Assembly (NCBI GenBank): GCA_017861355.1
Contig: JAGFXQ010000087.1
Location: forward strand, 1-15,803
Length of the DNA: 15,803 bases
DNA from: Bacillota bacterium
GTDB taxonomy: Bacteria; Bacillota; Clostridia; Lachnospirales; Lachnospiraceae
Direction of reading: 5' to 3'
Below are positions 1 to 8,115 of the stretch, in pieces. The notes below the pieces were generated by a model that worked only from the letters and a program-made list of their open reading frames with translations, had not been told where the DNA came from and searched no databases. Position numbers and translations under genes: made by a program. Each line of letters opens with the position of its first letter. Position 1 is the stretch's first letter.

Positions 1-231
1 ATGTTCACAGAATTATACAACAGCATAATTTACGGAGCTCATTGGCACAAACCGGATCACTACTTCCTGTTGTTAGACTTTATTCCTTACTGCGAAGCAA
101 AGCTCAGAGTGAACAAGGATTTCTCCGATACCTTCACTTTCCGCAGAAAGTGCTTCATTAATACGGCGAATGCCGGTAAGTTCTCCAGCGATAGAACCAT
201 ACGGGACTACGCGAACGAAATCTGGAATTAG
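1..231 (+). CDS. glgP: Glycogen/maltodextrin phosphorylase, C-terminal end (partial)
   Basis: This is the last 76 codons of an alpha-glucan phosphorylase, which releases glucose-1-phosphate from the non-reducing ends of glycogen or maltodextrin in the cytosol using pyridoxal phosphate. The 5' part lies outside the window, and the ATG at base 1 is probably an internal methionine. The family's C-terminal signature is clear: a D-Y-F segment followed by DFIPYCEAK, then INTANAGKFSSDRTIRDYA and a final EIWN, as in bacterial GlgP/MalP, where the chain also ends a few residues after the SSDR-I-x-x-Y block. The catalytic and PLP-lysine regions are not visible. It sits 253 bases before malE, so it is probably the intracellular end of the same maltodextrin pathway. 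Glycogen versus maltodextrin preference (glgP or malP) cannot be decided from this fragment. Confidence 0.9.
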   Translation: MFTELYNSIIYGAHWHKPDHYFLLLDFIPYCEAKLRVNKDFSDTFTFRRKCFINTANAGKFSSDRTIRDYANEIWN

Positions 232-257
232 TATGTTACCCAACATATTTATTCATG

Positions 258-292
258 ACAATAGATTTTAAGCGAAGCGCAAAATCTATTGT
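258..292 (+). terminator. 12-bp perfect inverted repeat after phosphorylase gene
   Basis: Arms at 258-269 and 281-292 are perfectly complementary over 12 bp, with an 11-base loop that contains GCGAAGC (272-278), itself able to form a tiny very stable hairpin. The position, 27 bases after the phosphorylase stop, suits a transcript 3' end. No T-run follows the right arm on either strand, so this is not a canonical Rho-independent terminator. It may instead be an mRNA 3'-protecting hairpin or a member of a dispersed repeat family. Confidence 0.45.
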
Positions 293-484
293 ACATGCAG
301 GCTAGATCACTCACAATCTTAGCTTGTATACACAACAAAGCTTAGGTGGAGATGCTCCAACTATCAGCACGTTGAGAAAGAGGTGGAATGGACTTATGGA
401 TGGGGTTCACAAGAGTTTATAATTTCTATAAGGACGTTCAAAAAATTATTTTAAGACCCGCATAGAGCGGCAAAGGAGGAAATT
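293..484 (+). promoter_or_regulatory. Leader/control region of the maltodextrin operon
   Basis: Together with the preceding hairpin this fills the 253-base gap between phosphorylase and malE. A good -10 (TATAAT) lies at 418-423 and would start transcription near 430, but no good -35 is visible about 17 bases upstream, suggesting an activator-dependent or other promoter. Immediately before the ribosome site a GC-rich 4-bp hairpin can form (458-461 with 467-470). The ribosome site AAAGGAGG ends five bases before the malE ATG. Between 315 and 415 the DNA has short dyads (TGGAG-ATG-CTCCA at 350-362) and two overlapping open frames without a start or ribosome site. I do not recognise them. No match to a cre (CcpA) consensus was found by eye. 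Confidence 0.4.
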
Positions 485-1792
485 ATGAAGAAAGTAACAA
501 AACTTTTGGCTTTACTCATGGCAACTGTTTTAGTAATGAGCAGTTTTGCAGCATGTGGTAAGAAAGAAGCAACCGAAACACCCGCAGCAACTGAGGCACC
601 TAAAGCAACCGAGGCTCCTGCAGCAACGACAGCTCCCGTAGCTCCTGAAAATGTAACCTTAAAGGTATGGGCTCCTGAGAACCAGATCCAGACAGGTACC
701 ATGGATGCTATGTGCAAGTCCTTCCAGGCATTACATCCCGAATGGAACATCACTTTTACTGTTGAAGCACAGGGTGAAGATACAGCAAAGGATGAGATCC
801 TTAAAGATGTTACAGCAGCAGGAGATGTATACTTCTTCGCTAATGACCAGTTAACAGCTCTTGTTGATGCTGGTGCAATCGCAAGACTTGGTGGATCTAC
901 CGAAGAGATGGTTAAGTCTACTATGGCTGAAGCAGTAGTAGCTACTGTATCTGTAGATGATGCAATCTATGCTATTCCTTTCACACACAATACATTCTTC
1001 ATGTACTATGATAAGTCCCTCTTAACAGAAGAGGATGTTAAGTCCGTTGAGTCTATTATGGCTAAGAAAACCGCTGATAACGTATACAACTTCTGCTTTG
1101 ACTCTGCAGGTGGTTGGAAATTAGGCTCCTGGTACTACGGTGCAGGCTTAACAATCTACGGTGATAGCCAGAAGGATTTTGCAGCTGGATGTAACTGGAA
1201 CAATCCTACCGGTTTAGCAGTAACCAATTACTTAATCGACTTAATCAACAATCCTAAGACAGCTTATAGCGATGATGTATCCTTATCTGAGTTAGCAGCT
1301 GACCACAGAATTGGCGCTTGGTTTGATGGCTCTTGGAACTATCAGTTATACAAAGATGCTTTAAAGGATGATTTAGGTCTTGCAGTTATTCCTACCTTCA
1401 ATCCGGATGGCAAAGATTATCAGTTGAAGGGCTTCTACGGCTCCAAGGCAATCGGTGTTAATGCTCAGGCTAAGTTCCCTCAGGTAGCAGTTGCTTTTGC
1501 AGCTTACTTAGGCGGAGAAGAGATGCAGAAACAGCGTTTTGTTGAGACAGCACAGGTTCCCACTAACTTAACCGTTGGTGCTTCTCCTGAGGTTCAGGCA
1601 GATCCCGTTGCAGCAGTTATCGTTAAGGAAGCAGAAGTTGCATCTGTAATGCAGCCTACCGCAGCAGAGTTCGGTGCTAGATACTGGGCAAATGCAGGCG
1701 CAATCGCTACTGAGATCAAGAGTGGTGATTTAAATAAAGATAATGCTCAGACTAAGTTAGATACCTTCGTATCAACTATGGTAGTTGAGTAA
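485..1792 (+). CDS. malE: Maltodextrin ABC transporter substrate-binding lipoprotein
   Basis: This 435-residue family-1 solute-binding lipoprotein captures maltose/maltodextrins at the outer membrane face and delivers them to MalFG. The N-terminus is a lipoprotein signal peptide (KK at 2-3, hydrophobic stretch, lipobox S-F-A-A-C with Cys24), followed by a repetitive Thr/Glu/Ala/Pro tether at about 29-54. The mature domain opens with VTLKVWAPENQ, typical of this family, and includes the SGGWKLGSWYYGAG-like and GAWFDGSWNY segments seen in MalE-like proteins. The start is fixed by the AAAGGAGG ribosome site. Codon choice is strongly biased (many TTA, GCA/GCT, AAG), unlike the genes after it, which suits high expression. 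The two permease genes directly follow, after a 166-base gap with hairpins. Substrate is inferred from the neighbouring amylase, debranching enzyme and phosphorylase; other oligosaccharides are possible. Confidence 0.88.
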   Translation: MKKVTKLLALLMATVLVMSSFAACGKKEATETPAATEAPKATEAPAATTAPVAPENVTLKVWAPENQIQTGTMDAMCKSFQALHPEWNITFTVEAQGEDTAKDEILKDVTAAGDVYFFANDQLTALVDAGAIARLGGSTEEMVKSTMAEAVVATVSVDDAIYAIPFTHNTFFMYYDKSLLTEEDVKSVESIMAKKTADNVYNFCFDSAGGWKLGSWYYGAGLTIYGDSQKDFAAGCNWNNPTGLAVTNYLIDLINNPKTAYSDDVSLSELAADHRIGAWFDGSWNYQLYKDALKDDLGLAVIPTFNPDGKDYQLKGFYGSKAIGVNAQAKFPQVAVAFAAYLGGEEMQKQRFVETAQVPTNLTVGASPEVQADPVAAVIVKEAEVASVMQPTAAEFGARYWANAGAIATEIKSGDLNKDNAQTKLDTFVSTMVVE

Positions 1793-1833
1793 TCAATTAG
1801 GAATAGATACGAACTATTTGTCATGATCGGTAA

Positions 1834-1910
1834 GGATTGTCAGCTTCACTGTAATCCGTGGTCGTGAATATTGATAAAACGGAATGTTCCAAAACTGGGG
1901 CATTCCGTTT
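1834..1910 (+). promoter_or_regulatory. Intercistronic hairpins between malE and malF
   Basis: Two stem-loops lie in the malE-malF gap. The first is weak (GGATT 1834-1838 with AATCC 1853-1857, plus an inner CAG/CTG). The second is strong: a perfect 10-bp stem, 1877-1886 with 1901-1910, which can extend inward by two GC and two GU pairs to a six-base loop. Only a TTT and a mixed tail follow, so full termination is unlikely. A partial terminator or a 3'-end stabiliser that raises malE over malFG is the likely role, as known for binding-protein genes in other ABC operons; this role is inferred. Confidence 0.6.
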
Positions 1911-1958
1911 CTATCATGAAGAAGGATACAAGTAACATTTATTACGAGGAGGAAAACT

Positions 1959-3353
1959 ATGGCCGGAAAGAAGCAAAAAAGATTCAGCAAGCCTATGTTC
2001 CTTGGAGAATACGGTTTTGGAACTGCATTTGTGCATGGGAATGTAATCACTAAGCTGTCTGCAATTATTTTTGGCTTAGGTAACATCCTACATAAGCAGA
2101 TTATGAGAGGACTTCTATATCTCGCTTTGGAAGCTGGGTATTTTATCTACATGACCAGCATAGGAATAAAGGCCCTACAAGACCTTACTACTCTGGGAAC
2201 AAAAACACAGGAAGAAGTATTCAATGAAGCAAAGGGAATTTATGAATATGTAGTTGGCGATAATTCAATGCTTTGCCTGCTTTATGGCGTAGTTACCTTG
2301 TTTGTTACCGCTGTATTTATTGCAGCTCTTACTTCTTCTGTTAAAAGCGCATACGATTCACAATTAAGAAAAGAGCTTGGTAAATCGATACCAAACTTTG
2401 TTGACGATATTAAGTCCTTAACCAATAGTAAACTTCAAGCAACCCTGCTGGCAGTACCGATTATTGGAGTTATCGCATTTACCGTGGTACCGCTGGTATT
2501 TAACATTTTTATTGCATTTACCAATTATGACAGAGACCATCAGCCACCGGGTAATTTATTTGACTGGGTAGGCTTCGATAATTTTGTAGCTATGTTCAAG
2601 ACCGGAGGTGTTCTATCCAATACCTTCTGGCCGGTATTCCAATGGACCATCATCTGGGCGGTTTTTGCGACCTTTACCTGCTATATCCTTGGAATGCTGT
2701 TAGCGATTGTAATTAATCGTGAGGGAACCCGTTTCAAAGGGTTCTGGAGATTCTTATTTGTATTATCCATCGCAGTACCGCAATTTGTTTCCTTACTTAC
2801 CATGAGAACAATCTTTAATACAAATGGTCCGATGAATTCATTGTTACGTACTCTTGGAGTGATTGATGTAACACAGTCCGTTCCGTTCCTCACGGACGGA
2901 TCAATCGCAAAGATTACAATCATCTGTATCAATATCTGGATTGGTGTTCCTTTTACTATGTTAAGCACCACAGGTATCCTGAATAACATTCCGAAGGATC
3001 TTTATGAAGCAGCGAAGGTAGACGGAGCAAATGCTTTGGTAACCTTCTTCAAGATTACCTTACCCTATATGCTGTTTATTACGAGCCCTTCCTTAATTAC
3101 AGCATTTGTCGGCAATATTAATAACTTTAATGTTATCTATCTCTTGACCGGCGGAGGTCCTGAGTCCATCGAATACTACTATGCAGGTAAGACGGATCTG
3201 CTGGTTACCTGGCTCTATAAGTTAACGATTACGAATAAGGATTATAACCTTGGTTCCGTTATCGGTATCATCGTATTCGTAATTCTGGCAACCTTCTCGT
3301 TGTTAACTTATCGTCGTACAGCATCCTATAAAGATGAGGAGGGATTCCAATAA
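1959..3353 (+). CDS. malF: Maltodextrin ABC transporter permease MalF
   Basis: This is one of the two membrane subunits of the maltodextrin importer, 464 residues. The first ~165 residues carry extra hydrophobic segments (around 60-85 and 105-130) before the conserved permease core, as in Gram-positive MalF. The core has further membrane helices from about residue 165 to the C-terminus. The cytoplasmic coupling loop that docks the ATPase is EAAKVDGANALVTFFKITLP, starting at Glu350, a classic EAA motif. Late segments NNFNVIYLLTGGGP and the C-terminal helix also fit MalF. The ATG is preceded by a strong GAGGAGG site. The stop TAA shares its last base with the malG ATG, indicating translational coupling. 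No ATPase gene is present, so it presumably works with a shared MsmK/MalK-type ATPase made elsewhere. Confidence 0.92.
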   Translation: MAGKKQKRFSKPMFLGEYGFGTAFVHGNVITKLSAIIFGLGNILHKQIMRGLLYLALEAGYFIYMTSIGIKALQDLTTLGTKTQEEVFNEAKGIYEYVVGDNSMLCLLYGVVTLFVTAVFIAALTSSVKSAYDSQLRKELGKSIPNFVDDIKSLTNSKLQATLLAVPIIGVIAFTVVPLVFNIFIAFTNYDRDHQPPGNLFDWVGFDNFVAMFKTGGVLSNTFWPVFQWTIIWAVFATFTCYILGMLLAIVINREGTRFKGFWRFLFVLSIAVPQFVSLLTMRTIFNTNGPMNSLLRTLGVIDVTQSVPFLTDGSIAKITIICINIWIGVPFTMLSTTGILNNIPKDLYEAAKVDGANALVTFFKITLPYMLFITSPSLITAFVGNINNFNVIYLLTGGGPESIEYYYAGKTDLLVTWLYKLTITNKDYNLGSVIGIIVFVILATFSLLTYRRTASYKDEEGFQ

Positions 3354-4222
3354 TGAAGACAAAGAAAACCGGTCGTACGAAAAAAATTATTACGAATTCC
3401 ATCGTTCATATCGGCTTGGCAATTCTAGGCTTTATCTGGGTTCTCCCGATTGCATTCGTAATCCTGACTTCTTTCAGAGCAGAGGGTGGTACCTATAAGA
3501 GCTATATTATGCCGAGAGGATATACACTTGATAATTATAAAAATCTGTTTGACCAATATGGCAGCTTAGTATTTACAAAATGGTTAACCAATACAATGTT
3601 AGTTGCAATTGCATCCTGTATCCTGGCTACCTTCTTTGTACTAAGTGTATCCTATGTCTTATCCAGATTACGTTTTCGAATGAGAAAGAAGCTGTTGAAT
3701 ATTGCTCTGATCTTGGGAATGTTCCCGAGCTTCATGTCAATGATCGCAGTTTATTATATCTTAAAAGGCTTTGGTTTCCTGGAGTCAGGACAGCTTAAGC
3801 TTGTTGCCTTGGTACTGGTATACTCCTGTGGAGCCAGTCTTGGCTTCTATATTGCAAAGGGATTCTTTGATACACTTCCCAGAACAATTGATGAAGCCGC
3901 ATATATTGACGGTGCTTCGAAGTGGAAGGTGTTCACTAAGATAACGATACCGCTTTCCAAGCCAATCATTGTAAATACACTATTGACCTCCTTTATGGCT
4001 CCCTGGGTAGATTACATCTTCGCTAAGGTTATCCTGGGTCAGGATCGTGCCTACTATACAATCGCGATCGGTCTGTGGACAATGCTTGAGAAGGAATTTG
4101 CGGAATACTATTATACAACCTTCTTTGCAGGCTGTGTAATCATATCCATTCCGATTGTAATTCTGTTCTTGTTCACACAGCGGTTCTATGTGGAAGGTAC
4201 TGCAGGTGCGGTAAAAGGCTAA
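3353..4222 (+). CDS. malG: Maltodextrin ABC transporter permease MalG
   Basis: This is the second permease subunit (289 residues), partner of MalF in the membrane. It has an N-terminal helix at about 17-40, then the F-R segment and the conserved permease core. The ATPase-docking EAA loop is EAAYIDGASKWKVFTKITIP from Glu181, followed by P-L-S-K-P, as expected of MalG. The C-terminus contains QRFYVEGTAGAVKG, a MalG-type tail that in the E. coli transporter reaches into the ATPase dimer. The gene begins on the last base of the malF stop codon, so the two are co-translated. After it comes a 143-base gap with hairpins before the amylase gene, which may still be in the same operon. Confidence 0.93.
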   Translation: MKTKKTGRTKKIITNSIVHIGLAILGFIWVLPIAFVILTSFRAEGGTYKSYIMPRGYTLDNYKNLFDQYGSLVFTKWLTNTMLVAIASCILATFFVLSVSYVLSRLRFRMRKKLLNIALILGMFPSFMSMIAVYYILKGFGFLESGQLKLVALVLVYSCGASLGFYIAKGFFDTLPRTIDEAAYIDGASKWKVFTKITIPLSKPIIVNTLLTSFMAPWVDYIFAKVILGQDRAYYTIAIGLWTMLEKEFAEYYYTTFFAGCVIISIPIVILFLFTQRFYVEGTAGAVKG

Positions 4223-4293
4223 TCAGGCAGAGAAATACTACTTAATTATTAGCTATGCAATATCAAAGAGTAGACATTGTACAAATACTATAA

Positions 4294-4345
4294 GAAAGAG
4301 GTACTGGGAGATTCAATACAGTACTTCTTTCTATATAAAGAAGTA
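4294..4345 (+). promoter_or_regulatory. Alternative hairpins in the amylase leader
   Basis: Two stem-loops share one strand and cannot form together. Hairpin A pairs 4294-4306 with 4319-4331 (13 bp, one GU). Hairpin B pairs 4322-4330 with 4337-4345 (9 bp perfect, six-base loop). Hairpin B ends five bases before the amylase ribosome site (GGAGAGGG, 4351-4358). No T-run follows either hairpin, so simple termination is doubtful; a role in translation control, RNA processing or stability is possible. Confidence 0.5.
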
Positions 4346-4365
4346 AAACAGGAGAGGGAATTGTG

Positions 4366-6066
4366 ATGAGAAGAAAATTGATTCTGACATTAAGTTTGCT
4401 GCTTTTAATGTCAATGATATTAATGGGTTGTAGTAATTCTGTCGGAAAGACGAAGCAGAATACCACAGAAGGGAATACGACGAAGGAGGAAGTAACCGTA
4501 ACTTCACCGACAGTTGCTCCGACCGAGGTAGCCACACAGACGGTGGCACCTTATGAATATGAGCAGAACTTGAATATCCTTCCGGATAACTATCGGAATT
4601 ATTATGAGATCTTTGTGTATTCTTTCTGCGACAGTGATGGTAACGGCATCGGAGATTTCAACGGAATTACTTCGAAGCTGGATTATATTCAGAATGAGAT
4701 GGGCTTTAACGGTATCTGGCTGATGCCGATTATGCCTTCGACAACTTATCATAAATATGATGTTATGAATTATTATGATGTGGATAAGCAATACGGAACG
4801 CTGGAGGATTTTCAGAAGCTGCTCGATGAATGTAAGAAAAGAGATATCAAGCTGATTATCGATCTGGTATTCAATCATACTTCAGCAAAGCATCCCTGGT
4901 TCACACAGGCAGTGGATTATCTGGAGACCTTAAGTGACGGTGAAGAACCGGATTCGAGTGTATGCCCTTATGTTGAATATTATCATTTTACAAAGGACGG
5001 CAAGGGTAAGGAAGATTATCATAAAGCAGGAAGCTCGGACTGGTATTATGAATGCGTATTCTGGGATCAGATGCCGGATCTGGCACTCGAAAGCCCAGCA
5101 GTAAGGGGTGAGATCGAGAAGATCGCGAAGTACTGGCTGGATCTTGGTGTAGATGGTTTCCGACTGGATGCGGCGAAGGAATTCTTTACCGGAGAGTCCG
5201 GCAAGAATGTTGAGGTTCTGAAGTGGTTTAGCGATTATGTCACCGGGGTAAAGCCGGATGCTTATATCGTAGGTGAGGTATGGGATGAATTCAATGCGAT
5301 TACTACTTATTATACCAGTGGTGTAACCAGCTTCTTTAATTTCCCGCTGGCAGAATATGATGGACTCATCATCAATTCGGTCAGAAAACTGGGGATTGGC
5401 TCTGCTTCATCCTTGGGTAAGAATATAATCAAGATGCAGGAAGCTTATAGCACCAGCAATCCGAATTATATTGATGCGCCATTTGTTAGTAACCATGATA
5501 CCACCAGAATCTCTGCGATGTGTGCAAATAATGTTGAGCAGATGAAGATGTCAGCGGGATTGGTGCTGACGATGAGTGGCAATCCCTTCGTCTATTACGG
5601 AGAGGAGATTGGTATGAACAGCTCCGGAACCAAGGATGAGAATAAACGTCTGCCGATGCAGTGGTCGAAGGATGGTGTAGGAATGACCAAGCCTGTGGCG
5701 AATGCAGATGCAGTTGAGCAGAAATTTGCTCCTGTGGAGGAGCAGCTTACAGATCCATTGTCTATCCTTAATTATTATAAACGTGCTGTTCGTATCCGCA
5801 ATGAGAATCCGGAGATTGCAAGAGGCAAGAGTACATTGATAGAAGCACTGACCGACAAGAATGTCTGTGCTCTGGAGAGAGAATATAAAGGCAGTAAGCT
5901 AGTCATCATCTCTAATATTAATAAGGAAGCGACAACGGTAGACTTAAAGAAAGCAGGCTACGAAGGACAGGTAATCAGAGGCTATCTTACCGTAGATGGC
6001 AGCGAGGTGACTCTGGCGGATGGAGTTCTTTCGATGCCGTTGTATTCTATTGTCATCTTAAAATAG
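4366..6066 (+). CDS. Surface lipoprotein alpha-amylase (GH13)
   Basis: This glycoside hydrolase family 13 enzyme (566 residues) cleaves alpha-1,4 glucosidic bonds and is anchored outside the membrane. The signal peptide ends in a lipobox L-M-G-C (Cys22), followed by a Thr/Val/Pro-rich tether to about residue 65. The (beta/alpha)8 barrel carries all four conserved regions: DLVFNHT (Asp166, His171), GFRLDAAKEF with nucleophile Asp268, GEVWDEF with acid/base Glu304, and FVSNHD with transition-state Asp378. A DSDGNGIGDFNGI segment near residue 87 is typical of amylases and related alpha-glucosidases of this subgroup. A small beta-sandwich domain ends the chain at IVILK. I chose the ATG at 4366 over the GTG at 4363 because spacing from GGAGAGGG is better. 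It probably supplies short maltodextrins to MalEFG; neopullulanase or maltogenic activity is also possible. Confidence 0.9.
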   Translation: MRRKLILTLSLLLLMSMILMGCSNSVGKTKQNTTEGNTTKEEVTVTSPTVAPTEVATQTVAPYEYEQNLNILPDNYRNYYEIFVYSFCDSDGNGIGDFNGITSKLDYIQNEMGFNGIWLMPIMPSTTYHKYDVMNYYDVDKQYGTLEDFQKLLDECKKRDIKLIIDLVFNHTSAKHPWFTQAVDYLETLSDGEEPDSSVCPYVEYYHFTKDGKGKEDYHKAGSSDWYYECVFWDQMPDLALESPAVRGEIEKIAKYWLDLGVDGFRLDAAKEFFTGESGKNVEVLKWFSDYVTGVKPDAYIVGEVWDEFNAITTYYTSGVTSFFNFPLAEYDGLIINSVRKLGIGSASSLGKNIIKMQEAYSTSNPNYIDAPFVSNHDTTRISAMCANNVEQMKMSAGLVLTMSGNPFVYYGEEIGMNSSGTKDENKRLPMQWSKDGVGMTKPVANADAVEQKFAPVEEQLTDPLSILNYYKRAVRIRNENPEIARGKSTLIEALTDKNVCALEREYKGSKLVIISNINKEATTVDLKKAGYEGQVIRGYLTVDGSEVTLADGVLSMPLYSIVILK

Positions 6067-6080
6067 CAGGAGGTATCGTA

Positions 6081-8030
6081 TTGAGATTTGTATATGGGAG
6101 AAATGACTGGAGCAGTATGGCGAGAGGACAGGAGAATTGCTACCTGATTACCAATGGACTAGGCGGATATTCCTCCTTAAGTATCATCGGCTCCAATGCA
6201 CGCAACGATCATGCATTATTGATGGCTTGCACCAAGGCTCCGAACTACCGGGTCCATATGGTGTCTAAGGTGGAGGAGGTTCTTCAACTCGCAGGAGAAG
6301 TGCATCCCCTATCCAGTCAGGAATATGTGGTGCACACCAGCAATAAGACCGGCTACACTTATTTACAGCAGTTTCAATTCGAAGCTGTTCCGATATGGTA
6401 TTATCAGGTCGAGGGGATAGAGATTAAGAAAACTATCGTGATGCGACATCGAGAGAATACGATTGGCATACGCTATGAACTGAATAATCGTATGGCGCTT
6501 GACGCAGACTTTACTCTAATCCCGGAGTTACAATTTGTTGCCAAGGGTGAAAGCATCTCTCAGGGCCAAAGCTTTACGACAACAGATAGTTTTATTGCAA
6601 GCAACGGACATAAGCTGTATTACAAAACCAATGCATCAGTAGAGCTAGAGGATACCTCATATACGGAAGATCTGTATTATTCCTATGACGCAAGGGATGG
6701 AAGAGATGCGATAGGAAAGACGGCTAAGAATCACAGTCTGCATCTGAAGGTAGCGTCGGGCAAGGAGACAGTACTGGATTTGATCTATAGTATGAAGCCG
6801 ATCGAGGTGGAATTTGATCAGATATATCAGGAGGAACTGGCACGACAGCAGGAGCTTCTGGTTCAGGCGGATATAACGGATCCTATTGGGATGCAGCTGG
6901 TTCGAAGTGCGGATCAATTCGTAGTAGACAGAGAATCAACGCAGGGTAAATCCATCATGGCTGGATACCCATTCTTCGCAGATTGGGGCAGAGATACCAT
7001 GATTGCTCTGGTGGGTTGTTGTATTTCTACAAGAAGGTTTGAAGAGGCAAAAGGAATGTTTCGGACCTTTATGCAATATAGCAGGAAGGGCTTGATGCCG
7101 AATATGTTCCCGGAGGGTGGCTCTGAACCAATCTATAATACGGTCGATGCATCCTTATTATTCATAACCGCAGTATATGAGTATTATCTCGAAAGCAAGG
7201 ATTTGGAATTTGTTAAGGAAGCTTATCCGGTCATGGAGGATATTCTGGCTTGGTATCAGAAGGGGACTGATTTTCATATCCGAATGGATGAGGATGGCCT
7301 TATCGAGGCCGGAGGCGGCTATGATCAGGTTACCTGGATGGATGTACGTTTTGGAGATATTCTTCCTACGCCACGACATGGTAAACCGGTAGAAATCAAT
7401 GCCTACTGGTACAATGCTAATAAAATTCTTGGGGTATTTGCAAGTCTCTTCGGTAAAGACAACCAGAGCTATGAACGGTTGGCAGAGAAGGTTAAATTAA
7501 GCTTTCGTCAGAAGTTCTGGAATGAAGAAAAGGGCTGTCTGAAGGATCTGATCTCCGGGACCGGAGCGGATGAGCAGATTCGATGTAACCAGATCTGGGC
7601 GGTGTCCTTGCCTTTTACCATGCTTGCGAGAGATCAGGAGATTAAGGTAGTGAACAAGGTATATGAGAGACTATATACTCCTTATGGTCTTAGAAGTCTG
7701 GATAAACACGATCCGGACTTTAAAGCTTCCTACGGTGGCAGTCACTTTAACCGTGATATGGCCTATCATCAGGGTACGGTATGGGCATTTCCCTTAGGAG
7801 CATATTATCTGGCTTATCTTAAGGTGAATGAGAACAGCAGTGCAGCCGTTCAGAAAGTGAAAGAACAACTGTCCGTACTGGAAGCAGGCTTAAGAGAAGG
7901 CTGTGTCGGTCAGATTGCAGAAATCTATGACGGTGATCTCCCGACGATTTCTGAGGGCTGCTATGCACAGGCTTGGAGCGTCAGTGAGATATTAAGAGTA
8001 TATGCTGCTTTGGAGAAACAAGAAAAGTAA
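6081..8030 (+). CDS. Glycogen debranching enzyme (amylo-alpha-1,6-glucosidase, GH133)
   Basis: This is a 649-residue cytosolic enzyme that hydrolyses alpha-1,6 branch points of glycogen or limit dextrins. It has two domains: an N-terminal GDE_N beta-domain (from the conserved ENCYLITNGLGGYSS segment near residue 18, to about 245) and a C-terminal (alpha/alpha)6 barrel of the amylo-alpha-1,6-glucosidase family. Barrel signatures are FADWGRDTMIAL (Asp301-Asp305), NTVDASLLF (Asp356), TWMDVR (Asp421), AYHQGTVWAFPLG and the late EIYDGDLP (Asp617) followed by GCYAQAWSVSE. There is no signal peptide or membrane segment. The start is a TTG at 6081, set by AGGAGG at 6068-6073 only 14 bases after the amylase stop, so the two genes are co-transcribed. 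With the phosphorylase upstream it completes intracellular maltodextrin or glycogen breakdown. Which of those two pools it mainly serves is not decided by the sequence. Confidence 0.92.
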   Translation: MRFVYGRNDWSSMARGQENCYLITNGLGGYSSLSIIGSNARNDHALLMACTKAPNYRVHMVSKVEEVLQLAGEVHPLSSQEYVVHTSNKTGYTYLQQFQFEAVPIWYYQVEGIEIKKTIVMRHRENTIGIRYELNNRMALDADFTLIPELQFVAKGESISQGQSFTTTDSFIASNGHKLYYKTNASVELEDTSYTEDLYYSYDARDGRDAIGKTAKNHSLHLKVASGKETVLDLIYSMKPIEVEFDQIYQEELARQQELLVQADITDPIGMQLVRSADQFVVDRESTQGKSIMAGYPFFADWGRDTMIALVGCCISTRRFEEAKGMFRTFMQYSRKGLMPNMFPEGGSEPIYNTVDASLLFITAVYEYYLESKDLEFVKEAYPVMEDILAWYQKGTDFHIRMDEDGLIEAGGGYDQVTWMDVRFGDILPTPRHGKPVEINAYWYNANKILGVFASLFGKDNQSYERLAEKVKLSFRQKFWNEEKGCLKDLISGTGADEQIRCNQIWAVSLPFTMLARDQEIKVVNKVYERLYTPYGLRSLDKHDPDFKASYGGSHFNRDMAYHQGTVWAFPLGAYYLAYLKVNENSSAAVQKVKEQLSVLEAGLREGCVGQIAEIYDGDLPTISEGCYAQAWSVSEILRVYAALEKQEK

Positions 8031-8047
8031 CTGTAGGAAGCGAAAAT

Positions 8048-8107
8048 GGGCAGGGACAATCTTCATCTAAACTACATTGTAGTCGGATGTATTGTCCCTG
8101 CCCTTTT
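8048..8107 (+). terminator. Strong bidirectional terminator
   Basis: A perfect 13-bp stem pairs 8048-8060 with 8091-8103, followed by TTTT on the + strand; the loop contains a further ACTAC/GTAGT hairpin (8071-8083). On the - strand the same stem is followed by A-TTTT. It therefore ends both the maltodextrin/debranching operon and the convergent minus-strand gene pair that finishes at 8116. Confidence 0.9.
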
Positions 8108-8115
8108 GTAAATTC

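Noticed and set aside
451..753. 100-codon minus-strand frame over the start of malE
   Set aside because: It is the reverse of the malE signal peptide and repetitive linker; the low-complexity Ala/Val product is a composition artefact.
4504..4878. 124-codon minus-strand open frame
   Set aside because: It is antisense to the conserved GH13 barrel; no ribosome site or family features.
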